Shown here piece after piece: positions 47,823 through 61,479 of a stretch of DNA of 64,000 bases; within the stretch, counting starts at the first letter, position 1, and the number at the start of each line of letters is the position of its first letter. Made by a program: the position numbers and the translations under genes. This DNA comes from Formicarius rufipectus (lineage: Eukaryota; Chordata; Aves; Passeriformes; Formicariidae). Location of the stretch: assembly GCA_013399695.1 (NCBI GenBank), contig VXAU01006172.1, positions 473,608 through 537,607 of the forward strand, in the 5' to 3' direction. A model generated the notes under the pieces. It had not been told where the DNA came from. It searched no databases and worked only from the letters and a program-made list of their open reading frames with translations.

Positions 47823-49743
47823 GGTGTTACCATTCCATGGGAGCATTGAGCCATGGAGAGTGGTGAAGAGGAGCTCTTTGGTCTTCCAGCAGACTCAAAG
47901 TGGCTGGGCTGACTGGCACTGCTGAGATAAATAAAATGCTGCTGAGTCCAGATCAGCCAGGCTGTTGCCATAACAGAACACCTGGGGTCTGTGCTGCTTT
48001 CACTGGGTTTGAGCGTAGCAGAGGCCATGTTTGGGAACTGCTGTGAGGAGATGCTGAGAGACACACATTGCTGTGGATTTCAAAATAACCTTTTCCTTTT
48101 CCCTTTCCTTTTCCCTTTCCTTTCCTTTTTTATTTTTTTTTTTAATTTTAATTTTTTTAACCTTCCACTACAAAGCAGGCAACAACATTAAAAAAAAATC
48201 AAAACTCAAGAAGATAGGATGCCGTTCTGTGAGAGCTATTCCCCCTTGGCCCCTCCTTCAGCTAGCTGGGCTATTTGCCTTTTTATATTTTGGCTTTACA
48301 CTGCTGGTGGGAATGTACATTCCTTGTGATTTCAAACAGCTGGATTCTGTATTTGGGAGCTCAGTCTCCCAAAGTTCAATCCAGATTTATGCATGACTTA
48401 CATAAACATGAACACAAATAAATAAATACAAAGGTTTTTAAGCACATCCCATCAATTCCCACCCCTTCTCATTAGAGGTGGTTTCTGGGTATCCCCAGAT
48501 TAACTACTGAAAGGCCAGAAAAGCTTGAATGCTGCAGTGTTTAATTTTTGGGAAAGATCCCAACAGCTGGACTCTTCTCTGTGGGATACTGTGCCTGGCT
48601 TTGGAAAAAGCCCCTGGCATTAGGATCCAAAGAGGGCCGGGCAGTAATTTGGGGGGGGTGAGATTTGCATATGCACAGAGGGATATATCAGCTTATGAGT
48701 GCACAGCCTAATAACCAAGGCATTGCTGGTGGGGGTTTTGCTTCTGTCTTGTGGGAAGGGGGAGGGGAAAGGACATATTTCTCTCCCTCACCCTTAGTTC
48801 TTGCCTTTCATCATTCATTGCAATCTCGAGCTTCCTGTATTTGAGTAAATAATGTTATCATCTGTTTCCAGAAATGGTTTGGGACAAATTCTTCTTAGAA
48901 GTCCTTCCCACGCAGTTATATTTTGGTATCCTTTCTTTCTCAGGCAGGCAGAGAGACCTCATGGATAGGCTATATCAGTTTCCCCTCCCCACCCATCAGC
49001 TGTCTACTGCCCTGAGACAGGACCACCAAACGCGATGTGTCGTAATTGTGGAATAACCATCAGCAGTGTTTGCCACGCCACAGACAGGAGGATGCGAGTT
49101 TTCACTGACAAAGCAGGCTTTGACAATTGAAAACAACAGCTAAAATTTATTTAGCAGTTATTAGCATAAAAGCCCTCAGAATCTGTTTGTAAGTTGGCTC
49201 TCTGGGATGTACAGACAGTCATTCACATGCCAGGAGCCTGATGAATCTGCATGACCCTGCGTGAGAAACCATAACTCACTCAAGCTGTTTTGTTGTGATG
49301 AGCGGCTGCTGTCTCTGAAGGGCAAGCCTCCTCCCATTCTTCTAAACACAGGTGCCTTGCAAAGGTATGACTTGGTGTCTGCAAAGCCTAACTGACCACA
49401 GGTAGAGCCTAAACTCCATCCTGAAGGGCATAACCATAGCTAAAAGGTTGTGGGTTGAGCAGATGATTCACCTAGCTGGACCTGCAGTGGTTGCCCTGGA
49501 GAAGAAGGCCGACTGCCTCCTTGGGCAGACTGTGGCACAAGGGTTGGAGCCACCTCATCCACTCTTGCGATATGAAAGAGAGGCATCATCTCTGGCCAGG
49601 GCAAGTGTGAAACAAACTAATGTCAGAGGCCAAAGAGCAGCTTCTCTTTATGGTTGTTGGAAATGGGCCACCAGTCCACACACCTCTCCCACTTCTAGCT
49701 GCTGGGCTTTGGTCCACCCTCCCAGGCATCATGTTCACCTCTT
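47823..49743. other. Intergenic DNA between CR1 pieces
   Basis: No gene recognised. It holds a pyrimidine simple repeat at 48,089-48,160 and a perfect octamer ATTTGCAT at 48,663-48,670. Confidence 0.5.
48089..48160. repeat. Pyrimidine-rich simple repeat (CTTTTCC-like)
   Basis: Repeated CCTTTTCC/CCCTTTCC units grading into T and A/T runs. Confidence 0.85.
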
Positions 49744-50060
49744 AGAATCACAGAATCTCAGAATTATTTAGGCTGGAAAAGACCTCTAAAATCTTTGAGT
49801 CCAACCAGTAACCCAGCACTGCCAAGTCCACCACTGTACCACATCTATATGTCTTCTAAATATCTCTGAGGATAGTGACTTAAACACTTCCCTGGGCAGC
49901 CTATCCCAATGTTTAGTAGCCCTTTCCACAGAAAAAATATTTCCTAATATCTAATCTGAACCTTTCCTGGTGCAACTTGAGGCCATTTCCTCTTATTCTA
50001 TCCCTTGTTACTTAGAAGAACAGGCTGACCCCATCTCGCTACAACTGTCTTTCCTCCTGG
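49744..50060 (-). mobile_element. CR1 LINE, 3' fragment
   Basis: The + strand begins AGAATCACAGAATCTCAGAA and reads through GGCTGGAAAAGACCTCTAAA, GAGTCCAACC, a CTGGGCAGCCTATCCCAATG segment and CTAATCTGAACCTTTCCTGG. This is the reverse complement of the CR1 3' UTR and terminal octamer-type repeat. The subfamily differs from the fragment at 39.97 kb (it has the AACCCAGCACTGCCAAGTCC segment). 5'-truncated. Confidence 0.95.
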
Positions 50061-51554
50061 GTGTTTCCTCCTTACTATAGCCATGAGATGTGTAACAGAC
50101 ATGGTCCATGGATGAACAAAGCCCCATGGTGGAGAATGTAGGGCAGAGGGCCATGAGATCACACACTTCACACTCATCCTCCTTTGGAAGTCATGAGGAG
50201 TTGTGTATGGAAAGCTGGCCTTGGCTGCTTCGGTTGCAAGTGTCCATGGAAGCTCCTATTGACAATGAACTCTGTAATATGTCCTTAATGACCATAATTA
50301 TAATAATTAACAAGATTACAGATGATCTTAGGCTCGTGTCTGTGCAAATTGCAGGTGCATTTGGGATAGCTGAAATACTTAGACCACATGAGCACAGCGC
50401 ACCTTGGATTGGATGGTCAGAGTGTGGATCAGCACAGCAGTGAGAGAGAGAACAGACTTCAAGAGAGGAACAATATTATGAATTGTTTGTTTGTTTTGGT
50501 GTTTTGTTTCTTTTTGCTAAAAAATAAGCTAAAAGGGCAGTGGAGAAATCGGTGAGCTGATGCTCTGAGCATGCTTAGGAAGGACCCTTGAGTTGTTTTG
50601 TGGCAGGATGTTTTACCACATAAAGGAACAGTTTTACTGCTATACAGGGCCATGTTTCTTAGTCAGCAGGTCAGAATAGAAGGAGGAAGGCTTAGATAAG
50701 AGACATCTCTGCTGACTTGAATCTCTGCCTTTAATACGGGTTTTGCCTCGATAAAAGAGTGCCACTGGTCTCATCCAGATGGCAGGCCTAAGTTCTGCAG
50801 CTACACTCTCCCAAGATGTTTCAGGCTCAAGCTGTGTAAGGTGTGTGGGAATAACTACAAACAAAAGTAACTTGATCTTATATTCCTTCTTTCCTGCCAG
50901 TTTGCAATTTTGATTGGATGGCAATGCGTAGAGAAATCAACTCAGCCTGTGTGAGGGATGGTAAGCTTCAGAATAGGGCATAAAACCAGCTGATATTTTA
51001 AGACAGATGATTAAAATAGACATCTGCAGGGCTCAAAGAGTACAGCTGCTTAATGCAGCTTTGAGAGTTGAATCAGCAGATTCAGGTACAGCCACTGTCC
51101 TAACGCATTTCAATTCTCCATGTTATTTTGATGCATACATGCTAATGTACATTGGGATGGTGCATGTCAGTTACACTGTTCATTACAGGATATCTGGTGT
51201 TGTGTGACAGGGGCCCATCATGCTTTATTCTCACTATCAGAGGAGCCAAAGACATGTATGTGCATCCTAAAATATCCTTACTCTGTCCCCTCAGCCTTCT
51301 ACAAAGTGAACAGCTGTCCTGCCATGGTGGAAGAGTGAATCTTACTAAATGGTGTTCTTCAAGAGAGGAAGAATGCAAAGATTTGAGACCAGATGGGAAG
51401 TATTAAAAGAAGCATACTAAGGGGCTGTTGTTAGCCACAAGGGCTTCTTTCACAATTGGAGATTTTTGCACCATGGAAGAAGATCTACTGAGAGACAAAT
51501 TCCATGGATTGCCCTATGAGTCTTGACAGAAGAGTGGAAATGTATTTCTTATTC
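50061..51554. other. Intergenic DNA
   Basis: No gene recognised. A T/G-rich tract lies at 50,484-50,516. No internal retroviral sequence was seen next to the LTR on this side. Confidence 0.5.
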
Positions 51555-52641
51555 TGCAATGGGTTCATACTGGGGGTACACCAGGTATTCTCTAAAGCCA
51601 CTCTATTGCTCCCCTCTGCAACTGGGCAGAGGAGAGAAAATATAACAAAGGGTTCATGAACTGAGATAAGAACTGGGAGAGATCACTCACTGATTACTGT
51701 AATGGGTAAAAGAGATTCAAAGTGGGAATATTAATGAACTCAGTAATTAATTTATTACTGACAGAATTAGAGCAGGATAATAAGAGTAAAATAAATCTTA
51801 AAAATACCTTCCCCTCACCCCTCTCTCCTTCCCAAATTCTACCTCCTCCACTCCAGGGGCACAGGGAGACAGGGAATGGAGGTTATGATCAGTTGTTAAA
51901 GGTTGTTTCTGCTGCTGCTCAGGGAGAAGAGTCCTTCCCTGCTCCAGTGAGGGGTCCCTCCCGCAGGAGACAGTCCTCTGTGAACTCCTCCAACTTAAGT
52001 CCATCCTCTGGGCAGCAGTTCTTGAACTTCTGAAACATGGGTTACTTCTCCATGGGTTGCAGTCCTTCAAGAACAGGTTGTTTCAGCATGGGTCCCCCAC
52101 AGAGCCACAAGTCCTACCAGGAAACCTGCTCCAGCCTGAGCTCCTCTCTCCACGGGTCTGCAGGTCCCTGCCAGGAACCTGTTCCAGCATGGGCTTCCCA
52201 CAGAGCTCCAGCCTCCTTCAGGCACCCACCTGCTCCAGCGTGGGTCTCCCCCAGAGGCTGAAAACGGATCTCTGCATCCCAGTGAACCTCCATGTGCTGC
52301 AGGGGCACAGCTGCCTCACCATGATCTGCACCACGGACTGCAGGGGAGCCTCAGTCCCAGTCCCTGCAGCATGTCCTCCCCCTCCTTCTCCACTGACCTT
52401 GGAGTCTGCATTGTTGTTCATATGTTCTCTCCCTGCTCTTCTCTTGCTGCAATTTTCATCTGCGCAATAACTATTTCCTTCTTAAATATGTTATCACAGA
52501 GGTGTTACTCTGATCCCTGACTGGCTTGGCCTTGGCCAGCAGTGGGTACATCCTGGAGCCGACTGGCAGTGACTCTTCCTTTTCGGAGGAGCCACACCTG
52601 TAGCCCACCCACTACCGAAACCTGGCCACACAAACCCAACA
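51555..52641 (-). mobile_element. Solo LTR of an avian endogenous retrovirus
   Basis: On the minus strand the unit starts TGTTGGGTTTG and ends ...CCCATTGCA, giving the TG...CA ends of an LTR about 1.09 kb long. Inside, it has the C/T-rich, CpG-poor body with recurrent CTCCAGC/TGGGT motifs that I recognise from a common avian LTR family, and an AATAAA signal at 51,751-51,756 on the minus strand. No gag, pol or env sequence flanks it on either side, so it is most likely a solo LTR left by LTR-LTR recombination. No matching target-site duplication was seen directly beside the ends. The family assignment is from memory. Confidence 0.8.
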
Positions 52642-53509
52642 CACCTGGGAGCACTCATGGTGGGGATGTGGTGTAACACTGCAGAGGTGCTGTGCTTTCA
52701 TCCCTTTGCTCTTTTTCCTGCCCTTGCTGGTTGCAGTGGCAGGTGAAAGGGGGGCTCAATAGACAGTAATGTGAATTCCTAACTCTGCTTTTCATCCTTA
52801 CCAAAGTCAGTAAGAATATTGCCTCCCTAGTTCATTATCTGTGAGGAAGTCTCTCCACTGAGAGCTTCTAGCATTGTGAAAAAGTAAATTGTGCTACCAT
52901 AAAGAATCATCTTGATAAGCTGGCTCAAAGAAGCCATGTGTGTGCTTTGTAAGCCATACTATTAGTCTTCCTTTTGAAGTGAAGCTCACTCTCTGGGGTT
53001 GGTCCTGTCTAACATAGGTGGTTATTCAATACACTGAAAAGTGATTGTCCCATAATTAAAGTAATTTCAGGGTGTACAGTTGCTGACCTCTGCCTGGACA
53101 CTTGAGAGTGGAACTCTCTGCCTGTGGGCTGGATGAATAATTGAAGCTGCCTCTCCATGTTGGAGCATGCAGACCTGTCTGCTGTCTAAAGCAACACAGA
53201 TTCGTGCTATCCCCTCTCCATTATGTTTGCTCTGGGTAAACCTTCCTAACTGGATCCTGACAAGCAGGGCTGTTTCTGCATTGTCCCCTACCTCTTTTGC
53301 TTCAGCTGGGTCCAGAAGTTGGTTAAGTAGCAATGCATTTCTTTAATAAAGGAAGAAACGTTGGGTGAGAGTGCAGCAGCTCCAGGGTCATTCAACAAGC
53401 AGCTACAGATGGCTGCAACTCCTGTGGACGCAGCTGAACCCATTTTTAACCATCCACCATGGGTGTTGCTCACAGCAGCTGTAGGGACTGGGAAGCTTTC
53501 CTGTTTGTG

Positions 53510-53568
53510 GTTTTTGTTTGTTTGTTTTGGTGGGGGTTTTTTGTTTGTTTTGTTTTTGTTTTTTTCTT
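53510..53568. repeat. T/G simple repeat
   Basis: TTTG and TTTTG units with a short G run in the middle. Confidence 0.85.
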
Positions 53569-56500
53569 GGGAGAAAAAGCCACGCAGCAGTGACCACTGG
53601 AAAGTTCTTGTGCTGGGTAATCTGAAGCTAAGTCCAGAATGCCTGTTGTCAAAAGGTGCTTTTATTTGTCGAGGGCCCCCCAGTTCCTTGTTGACATTTT
53701 GGATTGTATTCTGGTCTCTCTTTAATCTTCAGACCTGCTAAAGATAGGAGGGAATTGGGAGTTTCTTCCTAAAAACCTCTGGCTTTTGCAGCTGGACTAT
53801 CTGGTGTCAGGTGTATTTGCTTTGGTTTGGAGTTCTCTGCCCACTTGGTGACTGGTCCCATGGTTCACTGATTCCCTCAGATACAAGTGCTTGAGGCAGG
53901 GACTCCAGCCCCTTGCAGGGTTGGGGAAGACTGGCAGGCACCAGTGTGCAAGGGGAATGAAGCAAAAGGAACATCAGTGGGTAGGAAACACAGAGGCCTA
54001 GGCTCAGCATCTTGATATAATTGTGCTTATTTCTGTAAACAATTTTGAACAAAAGGGAATGACATTCAGTGTTGCAGTTTTATAAGAACATGGATTTCTA
54101 AATATTTACTAAATTAGCAAACTAGACAAAAAAGAAAAAAACTCCTCAAGAGAGATAGGCTGGCAGCAATATCAGCTAGTGTTAAGTGTTTTGCTGGAGC
54201 AAATGCAATCCATGTCCTTGGGGTTAATTAGTATCTGCAACAGGATCTGACAAATGCAATGGTGACATCAGAGGAACCCCCAGTTTATATCACTTAGTGC
54301 CAAAAACACCAACTCAGGGAGAGGGCTGGGATCACACTCCTACAGACACACTTGGTAAGGTCTTGTTGCAGAGAGCACTCTACAAATGTTAACTAAAGTT
54401 ACTTCATGCTTCTAAACTTCATCCTTCTTTGTAGAGTGTAGAGTAGTACTTGCTTGGCATTGTTGAGCTGGGAAGGCAAAGGATGTCACAGGGTCATATG
54501 GGAGATCTCTCAGCCCTGCTGATAGAGCCTTGCAGTAACCATCAGGTCATGATTTTCTTTCTCTGAAATCCTAATTCTACCTAATTGTTACCTTCTACAC
54601 CTGAATTTTTGTGTAAAATTGAAAAGGGACCGAGCTCACAACAACTGAAATCACAAAGCAAAAGAAATTCCCAGGAGTGAAGATGAGAAATGAAATAATG
54701 ATAAATCAATCTTGGAACAAAAGTCAGTTTTAGAGCAATCTAAACAGTGACACAATTTGACCAAGGTGGAGCAATAAATCAGCAGCACGGATGCAAACTC
54801 CAGGGTAAAACTAATGCTACCCCACACAACCTCCCCGCTCCCTTCCTTCTCTGTGATTTGCTGGGGGAAAAGTCCAGCCTGGCCTCATCCCAGGTTTGCC
54901 CAGTGGAAGACAAGGCTCAGGGTCATGACTCATGGTGGGAATCAGCTGCTACTGTGGGTCTTTTGGTGTCTGTTGTACTGTGGCATTGTAGCAGGGGAGG
55001 AAGGAGCTCTCTCCTTCATTCCAAGTGATCTAGAAGACATGATCTTGGGACTTATTCCTTGAGGAAGGAAAAATTCAGTGGGAACTTTTGGACCCTGAAG
55101 TGAACTCTGTGTCTGTCAATTCCCATCAGTGGGTGATGATATCCATTTCATAACACCAGTATTATTTGGCATTGAGACATACTGGGAAAAATCTATCTAT
55201 GACCTGCCACTTACAGACCATCCAACATTAGAATTTATTATGCCCCTGTTGTTTCTATTTAGTTGCAGTTACCACAACTTAAAAAAAAAAGTAAATCCAG
55301 AAGCAAAATCCTACTTTACAAAGGCTCTGAGAGCTGTAGGAGTAACAGTCTTGTTTGCTGAAACTCTGTGGCTATCATGGAGGAAACTGGTTTGTGTCAG
55401 GATCTTGCAGTAAACTGTGAAATTTTGCAGTGACTCTACTTTTCTTCCTAGGATCCATCTTGTGCCCTGGCCCCTGCCCACTCTGGTACTAGGCTGCCTG
55501 GGGGTTATGAGACTTGGTTGCTTGAGTTCATGGATAAGGGCTAATGTGGCTTTGTAGACTGCTTGGACAGTGCCCCTGGTGAAGTACTGTTTTGGTAGCA
55601 AAGCTGGAGGGATTTCTACACAACACAGTTGTTAGCAACACAACCCAATCAAGATCTGCAATGACCACCTGTATGGTGAGAAGTTATTTAGTTTCTTTAC
55701 TCACCACCTTTTTCCCACCGCATCAGGTGTTTGTGGGTTTGACCACAGTTATGCTTGAAAAATATAGGAAAATATGGCTATGTGGTTCATCTGGATTAGT
55801 ACAGCACCTTGAGAAATCACCACTGAAAAGTAACACAGTGACAGTGGCTGCATAGTCAGTCCTTACCTTAGCCCCAGCACAACACAGACCTGCAGATGCA
55901 ACCTATGTATCTGTTTCTGAGACTCGTTTTGCTTCTGAACAGCTATTTGTATGTCAGTGAAGTCAATCCTGAAATTATGCTCCTCAACACTTTTATTATT
56001 CCCTTCTTGGCTTTATTACTTCTTTCTTTTCATGAGTGCAATCATGATCTAAAATGAACTTTACCTACAGCATTATTTCACTTCCTAATCAGCTGTAACC
56101 AGCACTGTGACACCCTGATGGATGCAGACAGACTCTCCTGCTGTGGACAGCCCTTGCTCTTGCACTGGCTGCATTGCAGCTCTTTTCTGCAGAGAGAAAA
56201 TGCAAAGCTGCCAGCAGAACCCAGATTTAAAGCGGAGGTGCCAAGAGACAGGGTGCTATGGGGAGGAAAATGAAATATTGCTTGCCTCTGCCTTTGCGCA
56301 GCTGCTGTTTTCTAGGATGTGTTTACTTAGGAAAGTCGTTCTTTGTGTAGTCCTCTTTCAGATGTTGCTTAAGTGCAAATATGTGCTGTTAGTTCAAATT
56401 TAGTAACAATCATGATTGATGGAAAACCTCATAGTGGGATGTGACAAAGAAATTCAATTACATACATACACTTGATTTCTATGCTAATAAGACTTACAGT

Positions 56501-56865
56501 AGTGCTAAAGAAACTGCATTCTTGACTACAGTGGCAGCTGGGTTTTGTCACTGAATACTGTGTTGGCAGCATACTAATGACCCATTTCTGACTGCCGACA
56601 GCTTCTCAAGTGACTTTGTACAGTGATTTAAAGCCTGGTGCCAAGCCTGTGGGAGTCATTGCACCAGACCTGGGACCTGTTCGAAGTCGGTGGGAATTAT
56701 GCTGGGGTGTGCAACAAGACGGCCAGGCTTTAGGCTACCAAGCGCTGCAGTCAACTTCAGCAAGGCTTGGATCATGCAGATAACCCGAATTTGCTTTCTC
56801 TCCTGAGAAACAGGTGGTACAAATAGGCTGTGTTCATGTTGGCAGCTGGGTTGAAAATGGTGCAC

Positions 56866-56880
56866 TTTTTTTTTTTTTTT
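56866..56880. repeat. Poly-T run
   Basis: Fifteen consecutive T in non-coding DNA. Confidence 0.85.
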
Positions 56881-58604
56881 GTGAAGGCAGGAAGGGAAAA
56901 TTAAGTTACACACAGTGAAATACAGCTGCAAATTTCAGAAAACATCTTTATTTTCCAAGATGATGCAAGATGGTAACATGGGCAGGCATAGTGTCCTCCC
57001 CATCCTGGATTTGCCATTTTATCCAGTATATGAGAGGCAGGCAAGTGTGGTAGGGTCACTTAAATATTCTTACTTGTGCTCAAGGAGTCAGTATATATGC
57101 AGGGACTGAAGGGAAGGCATGTCAACAACTGCTGCTTGGTTGGATTTTCCCCTCCTGCTGTCTTCCCAGGGCAGAATCCACCCTTTCAATACTCACACTC
57201 AAAACTGCACCTTTGCATTCTCTGCAGGACAAAATGGAGCCCTGATATGAGTAAGTGCAACTCCTTGGAAGCCAACTTGCACCTCAAAGAGATGGCAACG
57301 TGAGACTGCACCAAATTGTTTCAGTCAAATGTGAGTGTGCTTTTTATTTAAGGGGCAATTAATATACCAACCTAAGTCTGCATCCAACTGCTTTGGTGAT
57401 ACAAAGCAGCAATAACCAAATGAGGCAGGCAGCACTTGCAATTCTGAGAGTAGCATGTTGTTTGAAGGATAGGTGTCTCTGTATACACCTTCCTTAGTAT
57501 GTTTCACATGCATATCTTTTAAAGGGAAGGAAAATCCAGGTGTAAATGCTGTGAAGCAGTGAGCAGCTCATGTTCTCTTATACTTTCAAAAGGGTTTGGA
57601 TTTTGAGTCACTGAAGTTGAGAGTTTTGTAATAATAGGAATTTTGGTGGTGTTTTTTGGATATTCATTGTCTTTCTTGAGGACCCTAGAAAAAAAGTCCA
57701 AAGCATATTTATTTCTCATTCATACACACACTGAGAAGTACTTTATTAAAAACTTGCACTCAATTTTTTTTTTTTCATGGTACATTGAAGGTTCACTGCT
57801 AATTATTGCATTTGATTCTCACCAGGAATAAATACAGCAGTCTAGTGACTCCTAGAGCTGACCTGCTGCAAACTAGAGGGGCACCCTGGCCCACTGGGGT
57901 CTGTTCTTGAGATATGAATTGCCTCTCTAGCATGGTTTGTGTTGCAATAGTTACTGAGCTGTACTGAGGCTGGATCTCACCTGTGTCTTGCATGGCTAAA
58001 GTAAACCATGCATTGGAGAAGATAAATGAACCCAGTTTGCAAGGTGTCTATGAAAAAAATGTTCTCTCTGGAAGTATCTCACCCTGACAACCCATCTCCC
58101 TGCTGTTTCGGTTTTCCAATGTATCCCTCTGCATGCTAGCAAACAGACACCTGGCTCTCAGGGGGTGCAGGTGGGTTGTGAAAGCTCCCTGGTCTCTTGT
58201 GGGATCCCAGAATATCCTCACTGCACGTAGATGCAAAGGGCAAAGCAATTTTGGAGCGACCAGTCGGCACAGATCAAAGCCATTCCTGGGAGCGCCGTCT
58301 GCCATCTGCTTCCACCCAGGCTATGGCATCAGCTGCCCCAGAGAAAGCATCGGGACTTGTGCTCAAGGCAAACAGAGGCTTTTGTTTCCAAAAGCAAATA
58401 ACCTTATCTTGGGGAAATTCTTTTGCACAGTTATTTGAATCAAATAGGAAGTCTGTGGTTTTTTACTTTGCTATTAAAATGAGCATTTGGCTGCTCTTGC
58501 AGATGCTCAATGCATTAGTGAAAACTGGAAGATTAACATTTTTTTAAAAAAGAAAATTTCCACTATATTTCCATACTTGTAATTACATTGTGTTCCCTCT
58601 CTAC

Positions 58605-58672
58605 ATACACATATAATTATATTGGTGTGTGCATATGTGTGTATATATATATATAAAAACATACACACACAG
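58605..58672. repeat. TG/TA/CA microsatellite
   Basis: Interrupted TGTG, TATATATATA and ACACACAC units in sequence. Confidence 0.8.
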
Positions 58673-61479
58673 CTACTTATTTATAGTAATAGACAGATCT
58701 GCAGTACTTACTCCCTTACATTAAAGGTAGCCACATAGGAGATCCATAGGTGCAGAACATCTCTGCAGGTTCATAACTCACACTGATAGGGGAAGCAAAG
58801 GGGAAGGGAGAAGGCAAAAGGAAGAAGAACAAACTCCAGAAATTTCTGCATTAAATCTGTTGCCTTTGACAAAAGGTGCCAGTGCTGCGAGGATGACTCA
58901 GAGGAGAGATGTGGAAGACAAGGCTTTGACTCAGAGTGGATAACCAAGTCAAGACAGGTGGGAGGGAGCGGACTGGAAATGTCAGGAGGCAAGTGCAGCA
59001 TTACAGCAAAAATTGGCTCCCCTGGAACCTTGGGAGACGCAGAGGTACCTCCTGGGGACACTTGGGGAAGCAGGAAACAAATTTCATGTGTTGGAGAGGG
59101 GAAGTTTCCAATGAATGGTTTTCCTCCTACTTACCCCTGCAGAAAGGTGTCTTTGTACCTTCCCCAGCTCATGCCATAGGCTAAAAGATACCAATGAATC
59201 CACAAAAAGTGGGATTAGGTGTGAGAGAGGTGCTGATGACTTTTATAGCTTGAAAAATGCAGTGCAGAGCTTTAAGCATTAAAACTAAACACAGAAAATA
59301 ACAACAGAAGCTTCATGGTTTTGTTAATTCCTGGCAATTTCACAGTGCATTATTTTGCATTGTGGGTTCATTACCTTATAAGGCTCATTTTCCATTAACC
59401 TGAGTCAAAATAGTTGCAGAATAACTACAGACTCAGGAAGTCAGTCCTGCAGGTCCATGTTTTAGGTATGTTTATGTCTCACTGGAATACGAAAATGCCT
59501 TCTACTCTGGTGTTTCTCTGCAGAGAGATTTGGGAAATATTACAGTCCAACAGCAATTGCTCTTCCTTCTCCAGCAGATCTGGAGATAAGTCATGCCCTC
59601 TAAGCACCTGTATTCCACAAAAACAACAATAAAATCATGGCTTCTCAATCTGGACATTAGTACTTTAGAGCAGGGCTGCTTTGCTCAATGCTTCTGTTAT
59701 GCACCTCTGCTGTAAACTGCTGATGGCTGTGCCAGATATACTCATGAGACATGAAATTTTTTATGTTGAAGAGTCTGTCTGAAGCTGACTTTTCATTACT
59801 CAATTGCTTTCAGAGTACTTCCATTGTTTTAAAAAATGGAGCCAGGGAGGAATTTATTACTTCACCTGTGTTAGAACATCCTGGCAGAATTGTATGCTTG
59901 TGCAGGTAAGGCACATGGAGTCCCAACAGTGGGCTTACAAACACACCCAGGGAGTCACACTGGTGTCTGTCACTTCGGGGTCCTTTTTGCTGCCGACAAA
60001 TGCCAGAGGAACCCAGATAGGTGCCAGCACAAAGCATCTTGTCCTGACTCTACGTACAAGTGAGAGAATGTCAAACACGCTGCTGCCAGCGTTCCTGTAG
60101 GCTCAACTGGCAGAGGTCCCTTCATTTGAGCTCTCAACTTACCCCTGGAAGGTGTTCCTGGAACCACACACAGCACAGTGTGTGGCCTGGGGAGCCTGGA
60201 TTCCTGTCTTTTGACCCCAGAAAATGACAAGTGGTTGTGTTTTGAGAGTGCCAGGCTTGCAAAGCTGCTATAGCCTTGCTGCAGCCCCCTGTGATCCTCT
60301 GATAGAGCCTTTAATTACATAGTCACACAGTGTCTTCCCCTCACAGGACTCCTGTGTCTTTCAGGGCTTGGGATGGCTGGTGCTTTTCTAATGAGCAGCT
60401 GTTCAATATTTGGTTTTCTCCTCCTTTCTCAGCTTGTGGTTCTAGGGACCATTGTGCCAACCCTGACATGAATACAGAATTATTAATTTATTTGTAAGAT
60501 TTTTTTTTAGCACCTCTGTGCTTCACAAATGTAATGTTGCAAGACTCAGGTGAGGGGGGAAAAAGGAGAAACAAAGAATAAGGCAAAAGAAGCCATTCCA
60601 TTAATATGAGTGATTTGATTTCAGATATGTGCCTTGCAAAGTAAAGGTAGAAATAAATGTAAACCTTTTGCTGTTTACCAAATGAAAAGTCTGTGGGGGA
60701 CAGCATGCACCAGGGTCCAGGCTCTGGCAGCAGGAGGGCTGCATGCAGCTGCAGCACTGATGGGTGAGCAGGGCTGCACGACCCCTGCCCTTCCCCTTGA
60801 ATGGGGTGCCTGCTGTGCTGTAAGGTAATGATGCATGGTTTCCGACTCCCTTTACCTTCTCTCCTCCACTCATAAACCTGAGATGCTTTAGTCAGTTCCA
60901 AATATTCACAAGGGTGAGAAGGAAGGCAGTGACAACCATTTGGTAATGTATGACTGCCCTTTCAGTGCATGCTATTAAAGTCAATGATATTAAAAGTTGT
61001 GTGGTGGGAAAACTTGGATTAGGCTTTTCAAGACATGCTGCTTAAACTAATGTACTCATTGTCAGAAAGCTTTAAAATTAACAAATTCAAGCAGTTCTCA
61101 AAATTGAATTGGAAGAGGTTTGATTTGGTTTTGGCTGAGGTCCAAGGACTGTTTGAAGGGTGGAGCTGCAGAGAGTGATACTGACTGACTCCAGGTGACT
61201 GCTGTGCAAATTAAACTCCTGAAGGTAGATCAGGTCACCAGCAGTAACTGGCAATCACTTAATACATTTATGACTTGGGTCTGGTTTTCAGAGCATATTC
61301 GAACAAATCAAACACATGTTGATTCAAGCAAGTTTGCAGTATAAGGGACACTCACGTATTCACTTTCTTGTTTTTCAAAAATAAGATTTGCCTTCAGGAA
61401 TTCCAGGTTCCTGGAACTGACAGAAAGTCTAGAACAAGAAAGGCTTACCTTAGTGCAGGAGGATCGGGACAGGGGACAT

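Larger units (their letters stand above)
52642..61479. other. Gene desert, right part
   Basis: Nearly 9 kb without a recognised gene or transposon body. Simple repeats lie at 53,510-53,568, 56,866-56,880 and 58,605-58,672. Open frames up to 137 codons (60,488-60,901, minus strand) have no recognisable domain. Confidence 0.5.

Noticed and set aside
48089..48160. Short regularly spaced pyrimidine units considered as an array
   Set aside because: Units are contiguous simple repeat without spacers in a vertebrate genome, so not a CRISPR-like structure.
51722..52470. Frames of about 70-140 codons inside the LTR
   Set aside because: They lie in an LTR, which is non-coding; they show no viral protein motif.
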